This document shows, piece by piece, positions 27,055-37,466 of a stretch of DNA of 64,000 bases. The stretch comes from Aureispira sp. CCB-QB1 (GTDB lineage: Bacteria > Bacteroidota > Bacteroidia > Chitinophagales > Saprospiraceae). The position numbers were made by a program, and so were the translations under genes. Numbering within the stretch: position 1 is the stretch's first letter; each line of letters opens with the position of its first letter. The stretch spans positions 186,001 through 250,000 of the forward strand of contig NZ_JHBV01000041.1 of assembly GCF_000724545.1 (NCBI RefSeq), given 5' to 3'. Under the pieces are notes generated by a model, which searched no databases, was not told the origin of the DNA, and saw only the letters and a program-made list of their open reading frames with translations.

Positions 27055-29070
27055 ATGAATTTTTATAAACCACTCCTCGTACTTTTACTATGTTTAGGAC
27101 TTGGAGCTTCCACTCAAGACTCCAAATTAGCAACCCCACTTTCTCTTAGAACAGCCAACTACGAAATTGACTTAACTTTAGATGTCGAAAAAAAGCAAGT
27201 GCATGCTAGCCAATACCTAACCTTCAAGAATCCATCGTCAGACACCATTTGGACGATGCCTTTCCATATGTACTACAATGCGTTTAAAAATAATAAAAGC
27301 ACCTTTGCCTTAGAAGCAAATAGTATCTTGGGCACCAAGAGTCAGGAAGACATCGAAAACGGCATTTGGAGTTGGATAAAAGTTGATGAAGTAATTGACC
27401 AACAAGGAAATATTTTATCAGACAGCCTTCATTTTGTTGCTGTAGACGATCAAAATGAACAGGATCATACTGTTTTAATCTTACGTTTAAAAGAACCTAT
27501 TCTCCCACATCAAACCTACGGTATCCAGATGAAATGGACTTCTCAAATTCCTAAGACATCCATCCGAACGGGTTATAATAGAGATTACTTCTTCATGGCG
27601 CAATGGTACCCCAAATTAGGAGTTTACGAGCCTGCTGGCAGCCGTTTTGCCAAAACAGGACAATGGAACTGCCATCAGTACCACGCCAACACCGAGTACT
27701 TTGGTGAATTTGGAGTCTACAAGGTAAATCTGACCGTTCCTGACAACTTTGTGGTCGGTGCCAGTGGTTTTTTAGTAGAAGAAAAACCTACTCCCAATAA
27801 ACTAAGTCTCCAACGCCCTCTAAAAACATATACTTATTTGGCAGAAGATGTCATTGATTTTACTTGGACTGCTAGTCCACACTTTACAATTATAGAAGAA
27901 ACATGGAAAGGGGTAAAAATCAAGTTGCTAATTATGCCAGAACACATTTGCAACAAAGAACGTTTTTTAACGGCAGCCAAATACACCCTTGATTTTTTTG
28001 AAGCCTACCTCGAAAAATATCCTTACCCAACCCTTACCATTGTTAGCCCTCCTTATTATGGATTATTTTCAGGCGCTATGGAATACCCTACGCTATTTAC
28101 TGCGCCAACTTTATGTATTTTGCCGCCCAACATTCGAACTACCGAAACCTTGACCATGCACGAGTTAACGCATCAGTATTTCATGCAAATGCTTTCTACC
28201 AACGAACAGGAAGAGGCATGGATGGACGAAGGTTTTACAGCGTTTTTTGAAGCAAAAATGATGGATAAATATTACCCCAAAGGTGTTTTTTATTGGGATT
28301 ATATGAACATCAATGTAGGATCGGAAGAATACCGTAGGGGGCGCTTTTTTAATGCGGACAATATTAAAATTGGTCCAATGAGTCAATTTGGATGGCTGTT
28401 TAAACATGGCGGACATCGAGAAATTGTATATGGCAAGGCAGCGGTTTGGCTAAAAACCCTAGAAGGAATGGTTGGCGAGGCATGTATGCAAGATATTATC
28501 AAAACTTACTTTAAACGTTGGAAATTCAAACATCCCTGCCGATTCGATTTTATAGATATTGTGAATGAAATTGTTCCGCAACATCACGGAGATCTTTTTG
28601 GAACCGATATGAATTGGTTTTTAGATCAGGTAATTTATGGAACAGAAGTATGTGATTATAGTGTCCATTCTATTACAAACAAAGAAGTCGTTGAGCCATT
28701 GGGGTACTTTGATAATACAACTCAAGCCCTCGTTCCTACCAACAAGACCTCTAAAACTTATGAAGCAAAAGTAGTCTTGTATCGCTTGGGGGAATTGTGG
28801 TTACCTCAAGATGTTAAAATTACATTTGACAATGGTGATGTGGTACTTGAACGATGGGATGGAAAAGCAAGGAGCCACGACTTTACTTATATTGGCAATC
28901 GAAAAATTGTTGCCGTGGAAATTGACCCAGCTTTAAAAATTCCATTAGACAAAAACCTTATCAATAATAGTTATGTTGTAGAACCACAATCAGCTGGAAT
29001 TACTCGTTATTTTACGTCTTTTTTAACTTGGATGCAAGGGGCTATGGTTACAGCAAGTGCTCTCATTTAA
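27055..29070 (+). CDS. M1 family zinc metallopeptidase, secreted
   Basis: A 671-residue exported protein with a signal peptide (LGASTQ). The zinc motif HELTH at 369-373 is followed 18 residues later by E392 (WMDEGF), and a GAMEY motif (SGAMEYPT) precedes it, all as in M1 aminopeptidases. The N-terminal 200 residues form the beta-rich M1 domain. The C-terminal part (about 550-671) is beta-rich and lacks the large helical domain of typical aminopeptidases; the protein is a short M1 type common in Bacteroidota. The next gene starts 32 nt downstream. Substrate unknown; a periplasmic exopeptidase is plausible. Confidence 0.92.
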   Translation: MNFYKPLLVLLLCLGLGASTQDSKLATPLSLRTANYEIDLTLDVEKKQVHASQYLTFKNPSSDTIWTMPFHMYYNAFKNNKSTFALEANSILGTKSQEDIENGIWSWIKVDEVIDQQGNILSDSLHFVAVDDQNEQDHTVLILRLKEPILPHQTYGIQMKWTSQIPKTSIRTGYNRDYFFMAQWYPKLGVYEPAGSRFAKTGQWNCHQYHANTEYFGEFGVYKVNLTVPDNFVVGASGFLVEEKPTPNKLSLQRPLKTYTYLAEDVIDFTWTASPHFTIIEETWKGVKIKLLIMPEHICNKERFLTAAKYTLDFFEAYLEKYPYPTLTIVSPPYYGLFSGAMEYPTLFTAPTLCILPPNIRTTETLTMHELTHQYFMQMLSTNEQEEAWMDEGFTAFFEAKMMDKYYPKGVFYWDYMNINVGSEEYRRGRFFNADNIKIGPMSQFGWLFKHGGHREIVYGKAAVWLKTLEGMVGEACMQDIIKTYFKRWKFKHPCRFDFIDIVNEIVPQHHGDLFGTDMNWFLDQVIYGTEVCDYSVHSITNKEVVEPLGYFDNTTQALVPTNKTSKTYEAKVVLYRLGELWLPQDVKITFDNGDVVLERWDGKARSHDFTYIGNRKIVAVEIDPALKIPLDKNLINNSYVVEPQSAGITRYFTSFLTWMQGAMVTASALI

Positions 29071-29102
29071 ATATAGATTGTACGTTATATTACTTTAATA
29101 CT

Positions 29103-29990
29103 ATGAATTTACTCCAAGCATTGCAACAAGGAATCAAGCGAACTTGGCAATACAAGCCAATGATTTTTTTCTTGTATTTACTAACTTTTCTACTGGCTGC
29201 ATTTGTTGCATACCCGCTCAAAAGTTTACTTGAGTCTACTGTTGGGCATTCAATGATGATTACTGACCTAGTAAAAGGCTTTGATTATACATTCTTAAAT
29301 GACTTTAAAAACGCACATGGCGATGGTTTTCTACCTATCATTGATCAATCTATTGTCATCTTAATACTCTACCTACTCCTATTTATATTTGTTACAGGTG
29401 GTATTTTCGCAACATTTATTCAGCAACCACAGACCTATAATCGAAGTATTTTTTGGGGACAAAGCGCCGAGTTTTTCTGGCGATGTTTACGACTGACCTT
29501 TTATTTTTTGCTAATACATAGCTTTGTTTTTGCACTTTTTGCCTTTGTATTTTATACTTCGTCTAATGGCTTATCTCCCTTTACTTTAGAAAATGAAGGA
29601 ACCATAGCGTTTAATTTCAAAATTATTGCTCCCATTTATATCTTAGTCGCCGCTTTCTTTTTTATGTGGCAAGATTATGCTAAAATATTTTTGGTAGATC
29701 AAGATAAAACATGGATTTTTCAATCCCTCTGGCCAGCATTGAAATTCATAATTAAACATCTAAAACAAACCTATGGTCTCTATCTACTGAATTTGGGAAT
29801 ATGGTTTGTAATGGTCTTTATTAATTATTGGATTTCGACTCAGATTGAGTTCAATTCTGAAAATGCCATTTGGCTTTCTTTTGCAATCTCTCAGATTTTT
29901 GTCCTCTTCCGATTGAGTTTGAAATTAATTAATATAGGAAGTGCTGTTGCCTTGCATCAATCTACTCAAGAGAATTTATCTCATTCCTAG
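29103..29990 (+). CDS. Multi-pass membrane protein of unknown function
   Basis: 295 residues from the Met at 29103 (MNLLQALQQG). I chose this start because the open frame upstream overlaps the M1 gene and encodes unrelated residues. It has about five to six hydrophobic segments (around 20-45, 85-110, 140-165, 185-205, 235-255, 265-285), separated by short polar loops. No domain recognised. Tight spacing to the M1 peptidase gene suggests co-transcription. Membrane topology resembles uncharacterised Bacteroidota DUF families. Confidence 0.75.
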   Translation: MNLLQALQQGIKRTWQYKPMIFFLYLLTFLLAAFVAYPLKSLLESTVGHSMMITDLVKGFDYTFLNDFKNAHGDGFLPIIDQSIVILILYLLLFIFVTGGIFATFIQQPQTYNRSIFWGQSAEFFWRCLRLTFYFLLIHSFVFALFAFVFYTSSNGLSPFTLENEGTIAFNFKIIAPIYILVAAFFFMWQDYAKIFLVDQDKTWIFQSLWPALKFIIKHLKQTYGLYLLNLGIWFVMVFINYWISTQIEFNSENAIWLSFAISQIFVLFRLSLKLINIGSAVALHQSTQENLSHS

Positions 29991-30005
29991 CACCTTGCTA
30001 AAGAT

Positions 30006-31313
30006 TTATACAAACAAGTTTTCTAAACGATTTCCTCTTGAGCCTTTGACAAAAAAGTACCTTTGTTGATAATTTTGAGCAGCAATAAATGCCTTTGCAG
30101 TTACCCTAGTCTCAAAATGTTGAATGTTACCTAACTTTGGAAGGTGAATATTGGCAAATGACTCACCAACCAACAAGACCTTTTCAAATTGAGCATAGTC
30201 AATGCGATTCACAAGTTGCTGGTGTTCGTCCTTGCTATACGCTCCCAGTTCTAGCATTTCGCCTAAAATTAGTATTTTAGCCTCTTGCAGATTACTTTGA
30301 TGGATTTCATCTAGAAATACTTCCATGCTACTAGGATTAGCATTATAACAATCCAACAAGACTTTGTTTTCGTTCCAACTAATCTGCTGAGAACGCAGTG
30401 CCGCAGGTTGATAACTTTCCAAACCTTCTTTTATTGCCACCCCTTCTATATTGAAATAATGCCCTACAGCCGCTGCGCCAAGTAAGGCATCCAACCAAAA
30501 TCGACCAAATAAGTTCGTTTGCACGTCCCATTGAGTTTGATTTATCGACAACACCAATTTCAAAAATGGCGTATCAGTAATGGTTCCATCCACCGTACAC
30601 CCATTTCCATAAAAAACTCGTTGAGCGACTTCCTTAGATATATCTACTAATAAAGCATCATTTTTACAAACAAAAGCCGTCTTATTCGTTGCTGCTAAAA
30701 CATCGTATAGCTCTTTATTAGCATTGATAATATTTTCAATAGAACCATATTCTCCCAAATGATCTTTCCCACAATTAGTAACCAAACCATAATCTGGTGC
30801 CATCAATTTTGCCAAAAACAATGTTTCTTTCAAATGATTGGCACCTATTTCCAAAATTGCCATCTCATAAGTTGCATCAATAGAAAGCAAACTCAACGGC
30901 ACTCCCAAATGATTGTTCAAATTCCCTTGTGTAGAAAAAGTTTTGTACTGCTGTCCCAAAACACGATGCAACAATTCTTTGATTGTTGTTTTACCATTAG
31001 AACCAGCAATGGCTAAAATAGGGCATTTTAACTGCTGTCGATGATACCGCGCCAAGTCCTGTAATGTCACTTCACCATCCTCTACCAAAATATACCGTTG
31101 GTCCAATTCATGTTTTTCTTTTAGTTCAGGATCATTAATAATGGCATAAGCTGCTTTTCCGCTATTAATTGCCAATTCTGCAAATTGATTTCCTCGATGT
31201 ACACCACGAGTATCTTTTTGTCCCACAGCTACAAAAATGCCATTAGACAACTCTTTGCGTGTATCAATAAACACAAAAGGATGGTTCAAATAATGTTGGT
31301 ATAATGCTTCCAT
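30006..31313 (-). CDS. murF: UDP-N-acetylmuramoyl-tripeptide--D-Ala-D-Ala ligase
   Basis: A 435-residue cytoplasmic Mur ligase that adds D-alanyl-D-alanine to the UDP-MurNAc tripeptide. The ATP-binding P-loop GSNGKTT is at 104-110, and the ILEIGANHLKE and TNCGKDHLGEYGS segments are typical of MurF. The N-terminal 85 residues form the UMP-binding part (RKELSNGIFVAV), the C-terminal part the ligase domain (LDCYNANPSSM, LILGEMLELG, FVKGSRGN). Length is normal. It is away from other mur genes and convergent with the membrane protein gene 15 nt downstream. Confidence 0.95.
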   Translation of the reverse strand: MEALYQHYLNHPFVFIDTRKELSNGIFVAVGQKDTRGVHRGNQFAELAINSGKAAYAIINDPELKEKHELDQRYILVEDGEVTLQDLARYHRQQLKCPILAIAGSNGKTTIKELLHRVLGQQYKTFSTQGNLNNHLGVPLSLLSIDATYEMAILEIGANHLKETLFLAKLMAPDYGLVTNCGKDHLGEYGSIENIINANKELYDVLAATNKTAFVCKNDALLVDISKEVAQRVFYGNGCTVDGTITDTPFLKLVLSINQTQWDVQTNLFGRFWLDALLGAAAVGHYFNIEGVAIKEGLESYQPAALRSQQISWNENKVLLDCYNANPSSMEVFLDEIHQSNLQEAKILILGEMLELGAYSKDEHQQLVNRIDYAQFEKVLLVGESFANIHLPKLGNIQHFETRVTAKAFIAAQNYQQRYFFVKGSRGNRLENLFV

Positions 31314-31513
31314 AAAGGTTGTTTGATCTTGGATTTATTGCGAATCAATTCAATTGCTCAAAGCTAAAAAAAATGCACGGATAGCCCTAAAAATAATAGG
31401 TAATAATAGCGTCCTTCCCGTCAAGCTATAAAAGAGGGTAGTTCAACGTTAACAAAGATAAACATTGGGATTGACCCTTTATCACATCGATTCATTAAAA
31501 TCATACACCAATT

Positions 31514-32263
31514 TTAAGTAAGGCGCCCTATTTTCAAAAAAATAGGAAAAGAAACTTCTTTTATTTCTTCTTTTCCCCAATAAGCTTCTATTTGTTTAAT
31601 TACCGTGTCAACAGGATTGGTTGCATGTTCCCTTAAATATTTTTGTAAGCTTGACCAAGTGTTCAAATACCCCTCTAATTCATCTAGCTTCCACTGAAGG
31701 TCTATTGAATAAGAACGATTGATTTCGAGCGATTCAAATGGAAACGGAATGGAAGTGTAGTGATTGTCAATATGCTTGCGTTCGACATCCCAATAAGGTC
31801 CAATAATTTGTGTATAATAATCATCTATCAGAACATCAATTTCTTCACTGATTCGCAACAAACCATATCCCCAAATAGCAAGAATGGCATTTTTCTTAGC
31901 AACTCGCTGAACTTCTTTATAAAAAGCATCAAAATCAAACCAATGCATTGCTTGTGCAACCGTAATCAAATCAAATTGATTGGCATCAAAAGACGTTTTT
32001 TCAGCAGCTTGTACGCTATAATGAATATTATCTTTAGGAATAGCGTATTTAATTTGTTCTGTGCTAATGTCTGTTGCTCGAACTGTTTTAAAAGCAGTAG
32101 ATAAGGCTGCGGCTACCTGACCATTCCCTGTTCCACAATCCCACAAACAAACATTATTTTCGGGCAATTCTGCCAACATTTGCAACAAAGCTTTAGGGTA
32201 CTGGGGTCTAAATTTTCGGTATAAATGCGCCTGCTTCGAAAAATTTTCTTTTGTTCGTTTCAT
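31514..32263 (-). CDS. Class I SAM-dependent methyltransferase
   Basis: 249 residues from the Met at 32263 (MKRTKENF). The SAM-binding motif I WDCGTGNGQVAAAL, motif II at VRATDIS and the AQAMHWF segment resemble the methyltransferase-11/25 type of small-molecule enzymes. I preferred this Met because the extra 33 residues of the longer frame are hydrophobic and atypical. Substrate cannot be deduced. It lies between murF and topA on the same strand, with a 158-nt gap to topA. Confidence 0.88.
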   Translation of the reverse strand: MKRTKENFSKQAHLYRKFRPQYPKALLQMLAELPENNVCLWDCGTGNGQVAAALSTAFKTVRATDISTEQIKYAIPKDNIHYSVQAAEKTSFDANQFDLITVAQAMHWFDFDAFYKEVQRVAKKNAILAIWGYGLLRISEEIDVLIDDYYTQIIGPYWDVERKHIDNHYTSIPFPFESLEINRSYSIDLQWKLDELEGYLNTWSSLQKYLREHATNPVDTVIKQIEAYWGKEEIKEVSFPIFLKIGRLT

Positions 32264-32421
32264 CTCCCTTTTAATGCTATGTAGTTCAATAAGATCGGTC
32301 AATAGAAATCTAATATAACTAAAAAAAAATGATCCAAGTAACTCATCCGCTCCTTGAATCATTTTGTATCTTATAAACTATATTAATAGCAACATGGCTA
32401 AACTATTACTATACCGTATCT

Positions 32422-35058
32422 CTATTTTTTTGTTGTCGTTTTCTTCTTGGTTCCCGTTGTTTTTTTCTTCGTTGTTTTTTTCTTTGCCGCAGGTTTCTTT
32501 TTGGCAGCCTTCTTCTTTTTCAACACCCCTCCTTGTTCTTCTACCAATTGAATAACATACTCCAAAGTAACTTCTTTCGCTTCTTCAGGAGTCATTTTCT
32601 CTCCCTTCTTATTCAACAACTTATAACTCTTACGATCTTTATCAATTTTGATAAAAGGTCCCCAACGACCATTTTGAACAGACAAACCTTCTTCGTCCCA
32701 TTTGTGAATATAACGATTGGCTTCTTTCTCAATTTTAGCCTTTACTAGAACAATCGCTTCTTCTTCTGTAATCGTTTCTAACTGAAAGCCTGAGCCTTTG
32801 GTAATCGAACAATACAACCCCTCCCATTTCACAAAAGGACCAAATCGACCTTCTCCCTTTGTTATTGGTTTATCTTGATAATACCCAATTGGAGCATCTG
32901 CCTTTTGTTTTTCTTTAATCAATTCGATTGCTCGTTCCATCCCAACTTGATGTACATCTTCTGTTCTAGGGATAGAAATAAAAGCACCATCATATTTCAC
33001 AAAAGGTCCATAACGCCCCTCTCCTATAACAACTTCTTTGCCTTCATATTCTCCCAAGTTTTTAGGAAACTGGAACAATTCCATCGCTTCTTCAAAGGTG
33101 ATCGTTTCTATAGATTGCGTTTCTTTTAAATTGGCATATTGAGGTTTTTCTTCGCCCAATTCTTCTGTCAAACCAATTTGAGCAATAGGACCAAATCGAC
33201 CAATTCTCACCAATACCGACAAGCCAGTTTTGGGATCTTTGCCCAAAATCCGTTCCCCTGTAACACGATCTGCATTTTCCAACGTATCTTCTACTTGATC
33301 GTGAAATGGTTTGTAAATATCATCCAACATCTTTACCCAATCCTCTTTTCCTTCTGCGACAATATCTAGTTGATCTTCGATTGCTGCTGTAAAGCTATAC
33401 TTCATGATGTTCGCAAAATGTTCTGATAGGAAATCGGTTACTTGCATTCCCAAATCACTTGCAAACAATTTATTTTTTTCGTATCCCACATGTTCCGTCT
33501 GAGTAGCCGTAGCAATCGTTGTTTTTTTGCCGTCCAACGTCAACACTTTGTATTCTCTATCTTTTCCTAATCTAGTCTGTTTAACCACATAACCTCTATT
33601 AGGGTCCATAATTCGGCTAATCGTTGGCGCATAAGTAGACGGACGACCAATCCCCAATTCCTCTAGTTTCTTAACCAAACTAGCTTCTGTATAATGTGGT
33701 TTGGGGCGAGTAAAACGCTCTATGGCATCCATTTTTTCTAACATTAATGGTTGCCCTACGGTCATTGGTGGCAAAATTTTATCGTCCGTATTATCGTCAT
33801 CTTCTTGCTCGTCTTCTTCTTTAGACTCTAAATAGACCTTCAAGAAACCATCAAATTTTAACACTTGCCCCGTAGCGACCAATTTTAGGTCATTTATCGT
33901 CGAAATATCAATATCTATTGTTGTCTTTTGCAACTGAGCTTTTGCCATCTGAGACGCAATGGTACGTTTCCAGATTAAATCGTACAAACGATTCTCATCA
34001 CTGCCCATGTTTACGGCACTATTCTCAGCATAAGTCGGACGTATTGCCTCATGCGCTTCTTGAGCAGAAGCTTTGTTATTGGTATATTGTTTTGTATTTA
34101 GATAATTGTCACCGTATAATTTCTTAATTGTATCTGCCAAAGCCGCCAAGGCTGTTTCGCTCAACGTAGTAGAATCCGTACGCATATAGGTAATGTGTCC
34201 CGCTTCGTACAGGCGTTGTGCAACAGACATTGTTCTGGAAACAGAAAAACCTAATTTTCGACTAGCTTCTTGTTGTAAGGTAGATGTCGTAAATGGAGCA
34301 GCAGGTTTTCTATACGCAGGCTTAACAGCAATATTGCCTACTTTATAATTAGCAGGCGCACATTTTTCTAAGAATGCTTGTGCTTCTTTTTCAGAATCAA
34401 AATTCTTGTTTAGGTTCGCTTTGAAATGAACTGTTTTATTTTTTGAATCCTGAACTTCAAATTGTGCTACTACCTTAAAAAAGGGCTTGGGGGTAAAATT
34501 ATTAATTTCTCGCTCTCGCTCTACTACCAATTTCACAGCAACAGACTGCACACGTCCTGCCGATAATTTCCCTCTAACCTTGCGCCACAACAACCCCGAC
34601 AGCTCAAACCCGACCAAACGATCCAATACACGTCTTGCTTGTTGTGCATTGACTAAATTTATATCTACTCTACCAGGGTTTTGAATGGCATTTTGCAAAG
34701 CAGGTTTTGTAATTTCTCTAAACGAAATCCGCTTGGTAGAGTCCAAGTCCAATTTTAACACCTTTGCTAGATGCCAAGAAATAGCCTCTCCTTCGCGGTC
34801 TTCATCCGTTGCCAACCACACTTCATCCACTTTCTTGACCCAATCTTTGAGCTCTTTAACTACTTTTTGTTTGCCTGTAGAAATTGCATAATTAGGTTTG
34901 TATGAATTGTCAACCTCTATGGCTTTTTTATCTTTCGAGTCTTTGATTAAGTCACGGATATGCCCATAACTAGATTTAACTGTAAAATCTTTTCCTAAAA
35001 TTTTTTCAATTGTCTTCGCTTTAGCGGGAGACTCCACTATCAATAAATGTTTTGCCAT
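32422..35058 (-). CDS. topA: DNA topoisomerase I
   Basis: An 878-residue type IA topoisomerase that relaxes negative supercoils. TOPRIM domain starts at residue 1 (KHLLIVESPAKAKTI) with TDEDREGE at 84-91. The catalytic Tyr291 sits in ITYMRTDST. The C-terminal third has several glycine-rich Topo C-terminal repeats (e.g. GEGRYGPFVKYDG, GEGRFGPFVKWEG, NGRWGPFIKID) instead of Cys4 zinc fingers. The last 35 residues are a Lys/Ala/Thr-rich tail (KKKPAAKKKTTKKK), likely for DNA contact. All is as expected for Bacteroidota TopA. Confidence 0.97.
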   Translation of the reverse strand: MAKHLLIVESPAKAKTIEKILGKDFTVKSSYGHIRDLIKDSKDKKAIEVDNSYKPNYAISTGKQKVVKELKDWVKKVDEVWLATDEDREGEAISWHLAKVLKLDLDSTKRISFREITKPALQNAIQNPGRVDINLVNAQQARRVLDRLVGFELSGLLWRKVRGKLSAGRVQSVAVKLVVEREREINNFTPKPFFKVVAQFEVQDSKNKTVHFKANLNKNFDSEKEAQAFLEKCAPANYKVGNIAVKPAYRKPAAPFTTSTLQQEASRKLGFSVSRTMSVAQRLYEAGHITYMRTDSTTLSETALAALADTIKKLYGDNYLNTKQYTNNKASAQEAHEAIRPTYAENSAVNMGSDENRLYDLIWKRTIASQMAKAQLQKTTIDIDISTINDLKLVATGQVLKFDGFLKVYLESKEEDEQEDDDNTDDKILPPMTVGQPLMLEKMDAIERFTRPKPHYTEASLVKKLEELGIGRPSTYAPTISRIMDPNRGYVVKQTRLGKDREYKVLTLDGKKTTIATATQTEHVGYEKNKLFASDLGMQVTDFLSEHFANIMKYSFTAAIEDQLDIVAEGKEDWVKMLDDIYKPFHDQVEDTLENADRVTGERILGKDPKTGLSVLVRIGRFGPIAQIGLTEELGEEKPQYANLKETQSIETITFEEAMELFQFPKNLGEYEGKEVVIGEGRYGPFVKYDGAFISIPRTEDVHQVGMERAIELIKEKQKADAPIGYYQDKPITKGEGRFGPFVKWEGLYCSITKGSGFQLETITEEEAIVLVKAKIEKEANRYIHKWDEEGLSVQNGRWGPFIKIDKDRKSYKLLNKKGEKMTPEEAKEVTLEYVIQLVEEQGGVLKKKKAAKKKPAAKKKTTKKKTTGTKKKTTTKK

Positions 35059-35844
35059 GTTGCAAAATCCGTTTTTCCCTAGTTATATAAATATAGTCGT
35101 TTGTTATCCTTGCAGTTTCGAGCGTTCTAAACGGCTATTGTATTAGCTTATAATAGTTCGTTGATTTTTTACTTTTCTACCCAAAAAGACAAAAAAACAC
35201 ACCTACAACAACTTGACGATCAAAGCTTTAACACGAAACGCAATAAATCTACAATTTATTGATCATCAAACTAATAAAGTTTACTTCGTGAGCGCTGCGC
35301 TTTTAGTTAGCTTCGCTGCTACTGCGTGGTTTCAACGAACTATTGAGCTTGAGTATTGCTACTTTTTCAAAATTTGGTGACAGTCTGCAAGTTAATAAGC
35401 CAAGTCCGCTCCTATTGCATGGTTTTAGTAGATTATCAAAAATAGTAATTTATTGATTGTCATTAATCCCTAAAATAGCTCAAACCATAATTCTCACCAA
35501 GATGTTTATTCGTTGGATTTAAGTAATCGTTCAAAAAAATTATATTTATTAAATCCTTTTTATGCGCATTCAAACGCCTCTTTTAACTTCGAAAGATCCT
35601 ATTAGAATGCAAAAGTACAATTTTTTTTTAGACCTCAAAATATAGTTTGAACGCCACAGTATACAAAAAAGGTCGTAAAATAAACTATCAATACACTAAA
35701 ATTGTTGCTTTCGGGGTTGTTTCTTTTTATAAAAAACACACTAAAATTTACATAAAATTCATCTTAGAGTATAATAATTATCGTATTCTGTCTTATTTTA
35801 AGGCTGTCAATTCGACATTATCATCATATCATAAAAAATCATCA
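35059..35844. other. Intergenic region with repeat copy C
   Basis: Holds the topA upstream region, repeat copy C (35152-35344) and about 500 nt of AT-rich DNA before the thioesterase-fold gene. A second, very degraded repeat-like stretch may lie near 35395-35460. The open frame that reaches back to 35647 begins at TTG and its first 66 residues do not resemble the family. Confidence 0.6.
35152..35344. repeat. Modular repeat, copy C
   Basis: A 193-bp copy with perfect 13-bp terminal inverted repeats, AATAGTTCGTTGA (35152-35164) and TCAACGAACTATT (35332-35344). The core matches copy B (ACTTTTCTACCCAAAAAGAC, TTGATCATCAAACTAATAAA). Two GC-richer modules (CTTCGTGAGCGCTGCGC and GCTTCGCTGCTACTGCGTGG) are inserted between the core and the right terminus. 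Confidence 0.88.
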
Positions 35845-36378
35845 ATGGCAATCACCAATAATCTAACACTCCCTTTTGACAATAGTAACCCACACATCAA
35901 AAAATACCTCAAACAATTAAGTAATCCTGTTTTGCAACGCTTGTTTTTGCTTGCCAAACTTCCCGCTGCATTTTTTATGGGTGTTAAAGTCCAATCTGTA
36001 AGCCCTCAAGAAGCAAAGGTTACGGTTCCCTATTCTTGGCGTTCTCAAAATCCATTCAAGTCTACTTATTTTGCGGCACAAGCGGCAGCCGCTGAAATGT
36101 CTACTGGCGTCTTGGCTATGTTGGCACTTCAAGGACGAGGTAAAATATCAATGCTGATTACCAAAATGGAAGCTACGTATGGTAAAAAAGCTGTCAGCAC
36201 TGCTACATTTACCTGTAAGGAAGGGGATAAAATCATAGCGGCTGTTCAAAAAGCCATTGAGACAGGAGAAGGGCAAGAGGTTAGCATACTAACTATTGGT
36301 ACTCAAATAGATAAAAATGGACAGGAAGTAGAAGTATCTAGATTTACATTTACTTGGTCTTTTAAAGTAAAACAATAA
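35845..36378 (+). CDS. Hotdog-fold thioesterase-like protein (DUF4442)
   Basis: 177 residues from the Met at 35845 (MAITNNLTL). The segments MGVKVQSVSPQEAKVTVPYSW, NPFKSTYFAAQAAAAEMSTG and the C-terminal SRFTFTWSFKVK match the DUF4442 hotdog family, which includes putative acyl-CoA thioesterases. The function is not proven here. A TTG-initiated extension of 66 codons is unlikely. It starts a plus-strand run with the DUF1152 gene (99-nt gap) and the CSC protein gene (23-nt gap), which may be transcribed together. Confidence 0.8.
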   Translation: MAITNNLTLPFDNSNPHIKKYLKQLSNPVLQRLFLLAKLPAAFFMGVKVQSVSPQEAKVTVPYSWRSQNPFKSTYFAAQAAAAEMSTGVLAMLALQGRGKISMLITKMEATYGKKAVSTATFTCKEGDKIIAAVQKAIETGEGQEVSILTIGTQIDKNGQEVEVSRFTFTWSFKVKQ

Positions 36379-36477
36379 TGGAAACTGGTTAACAATGATT
36401 TTTTGCTCAGAAAAGCAACGTAGAACAGTACCTTACGCATTTTTCTCATCAAATTTATAAACTATAAAACAAAACCC

Positions 36478-37443
36478 ATGAACCATTCATTAACTAAAAT
36501 CCCCTTATTTCAAGCTTTAGAAAATAGCCAACATATTTTACTAGCAGGTGCTGGTGGGGGCTTTGATATTTACGCTGGCATTCCGCTTTATTTTGCGCTT
36601 AAACAATTAGGCAAAACCGTAACATTAGCCAATTTTTCTTTTACATGGCTGGATCACACAACAGCGAAAGAAGTCTGCTCCAAATGTTATCAAATAGAAG
36701 CTAAGGATATAGATCAATCAGGGCGAAATTATTTTCCTGAAAAATTTTTAAAACAATGGCTAGCCCAACAAAAGGAGTTTCCCGCATTGTATGCCTTTGA
36801 TAGAATGGGAGTCCAACCTCTAAAAGAGGCGTACATCTACTTACAAAAGAAACATCAAATTGATAGCGTCCTTTTGGTAGATGGAGGCACGGATAGTGTA
36901 CTCTTCGGAGACGAAGAACTCTTGGGTACCCCTCAAGAAGATATGTGCACAATTGCAGCCGTTCAAGAAAGTGGTATTCCAACTCAATTGCTCGCTAGTA
37001 TTGGTTTTGGCATCGACCATTTTCATGGGGTATCTCACTTTCGCTTCTTAGAAAATGTTGCGGCACTCGCCAAAGAGGGTGGTTATTTGGGCTTATTTCA
37101 GCTCACACAAGAAATGCCAGAGGCACAGCATTACATGAAGGCCGTTCATTTTGCCAACCAACAAATGCCCCAAGCTCCTAGTATTGTCTCCAATTCTATC
37201 GTAAGTGCTCTACAAGGAGCCTATGGAAATATTCATGCTACGACCAGAACTATAGGAAGTGAACTTTGGATTAATCCTTTGATGACAATTTATTGGTGCT
37301 TTGAATTAAATGCTCTAGCTAGCAAAATAGAGTATCTAGAAGCCGTAAAAGATTCTGTTACGATGGGTGATTTTAATAAAAAGTTAGCTCAATATAGAAG
37401 TGGTTTAAAACAGACAAGACCTTACAAACAGCTTCCCATTTAA
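36478..37443 (+). CDS. DUF1152 domain protein
   Basis: A 321-residue protein with no signal peptide. An early glycine-rich motif (LLAGAGGGFDIYAGIP), the LVDGGTDSVLFGDEELLGTPQED segment and FGIDHFHG are features I associate with DUF1152, a family of unknown function with a Rossmann-like fold. The His and Asp residues in those motifs could form a site. Neighbours (thioesterase-like and CSC proteins) give no clear hint of its job. Confidence 0.82.
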   Translation: MNHSLTKIPLFQALENSQHILLAGAGGGFDIYAGIPLYFALKQLGKTVTLANFSFTWLDHTTAKEVCSKCYQIEAKDIDQSGRNYFPEKFLKQWLAQQKEFPALYAFDRMGVQPLKEAYIYLQKKHQIDSVLLVDGGTDSVLFGDEELLGTPQEDMCTIAAVQESGIPTQLLASIGFGIDHFHGVSHFRFLENVAALAKEGGYLGLFQLTQEMPEAQHYMKAVHFANQQMPQAPSIVSNSIVSALQGAYGNIHATTRTIGSELWINPLMTIYWCFELNALASKIEYLEAVKDSVTMGDFNKKLAQYRSGLKQTRPYKQLPI

Positions 37444-37466
37444 TAAAACAATTACTCCTCTTCAAA

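Noticed and set aside
35395-35460. Further degraded repeat copy
   Set aside because: Only scattered short matches to the modules; too weak to list as a copy.
35647-35844. 66-residue TTG-initiated extension of the thioesterase-like protein
   Set aside because: Not family-like; the internal Met matches the normal start.
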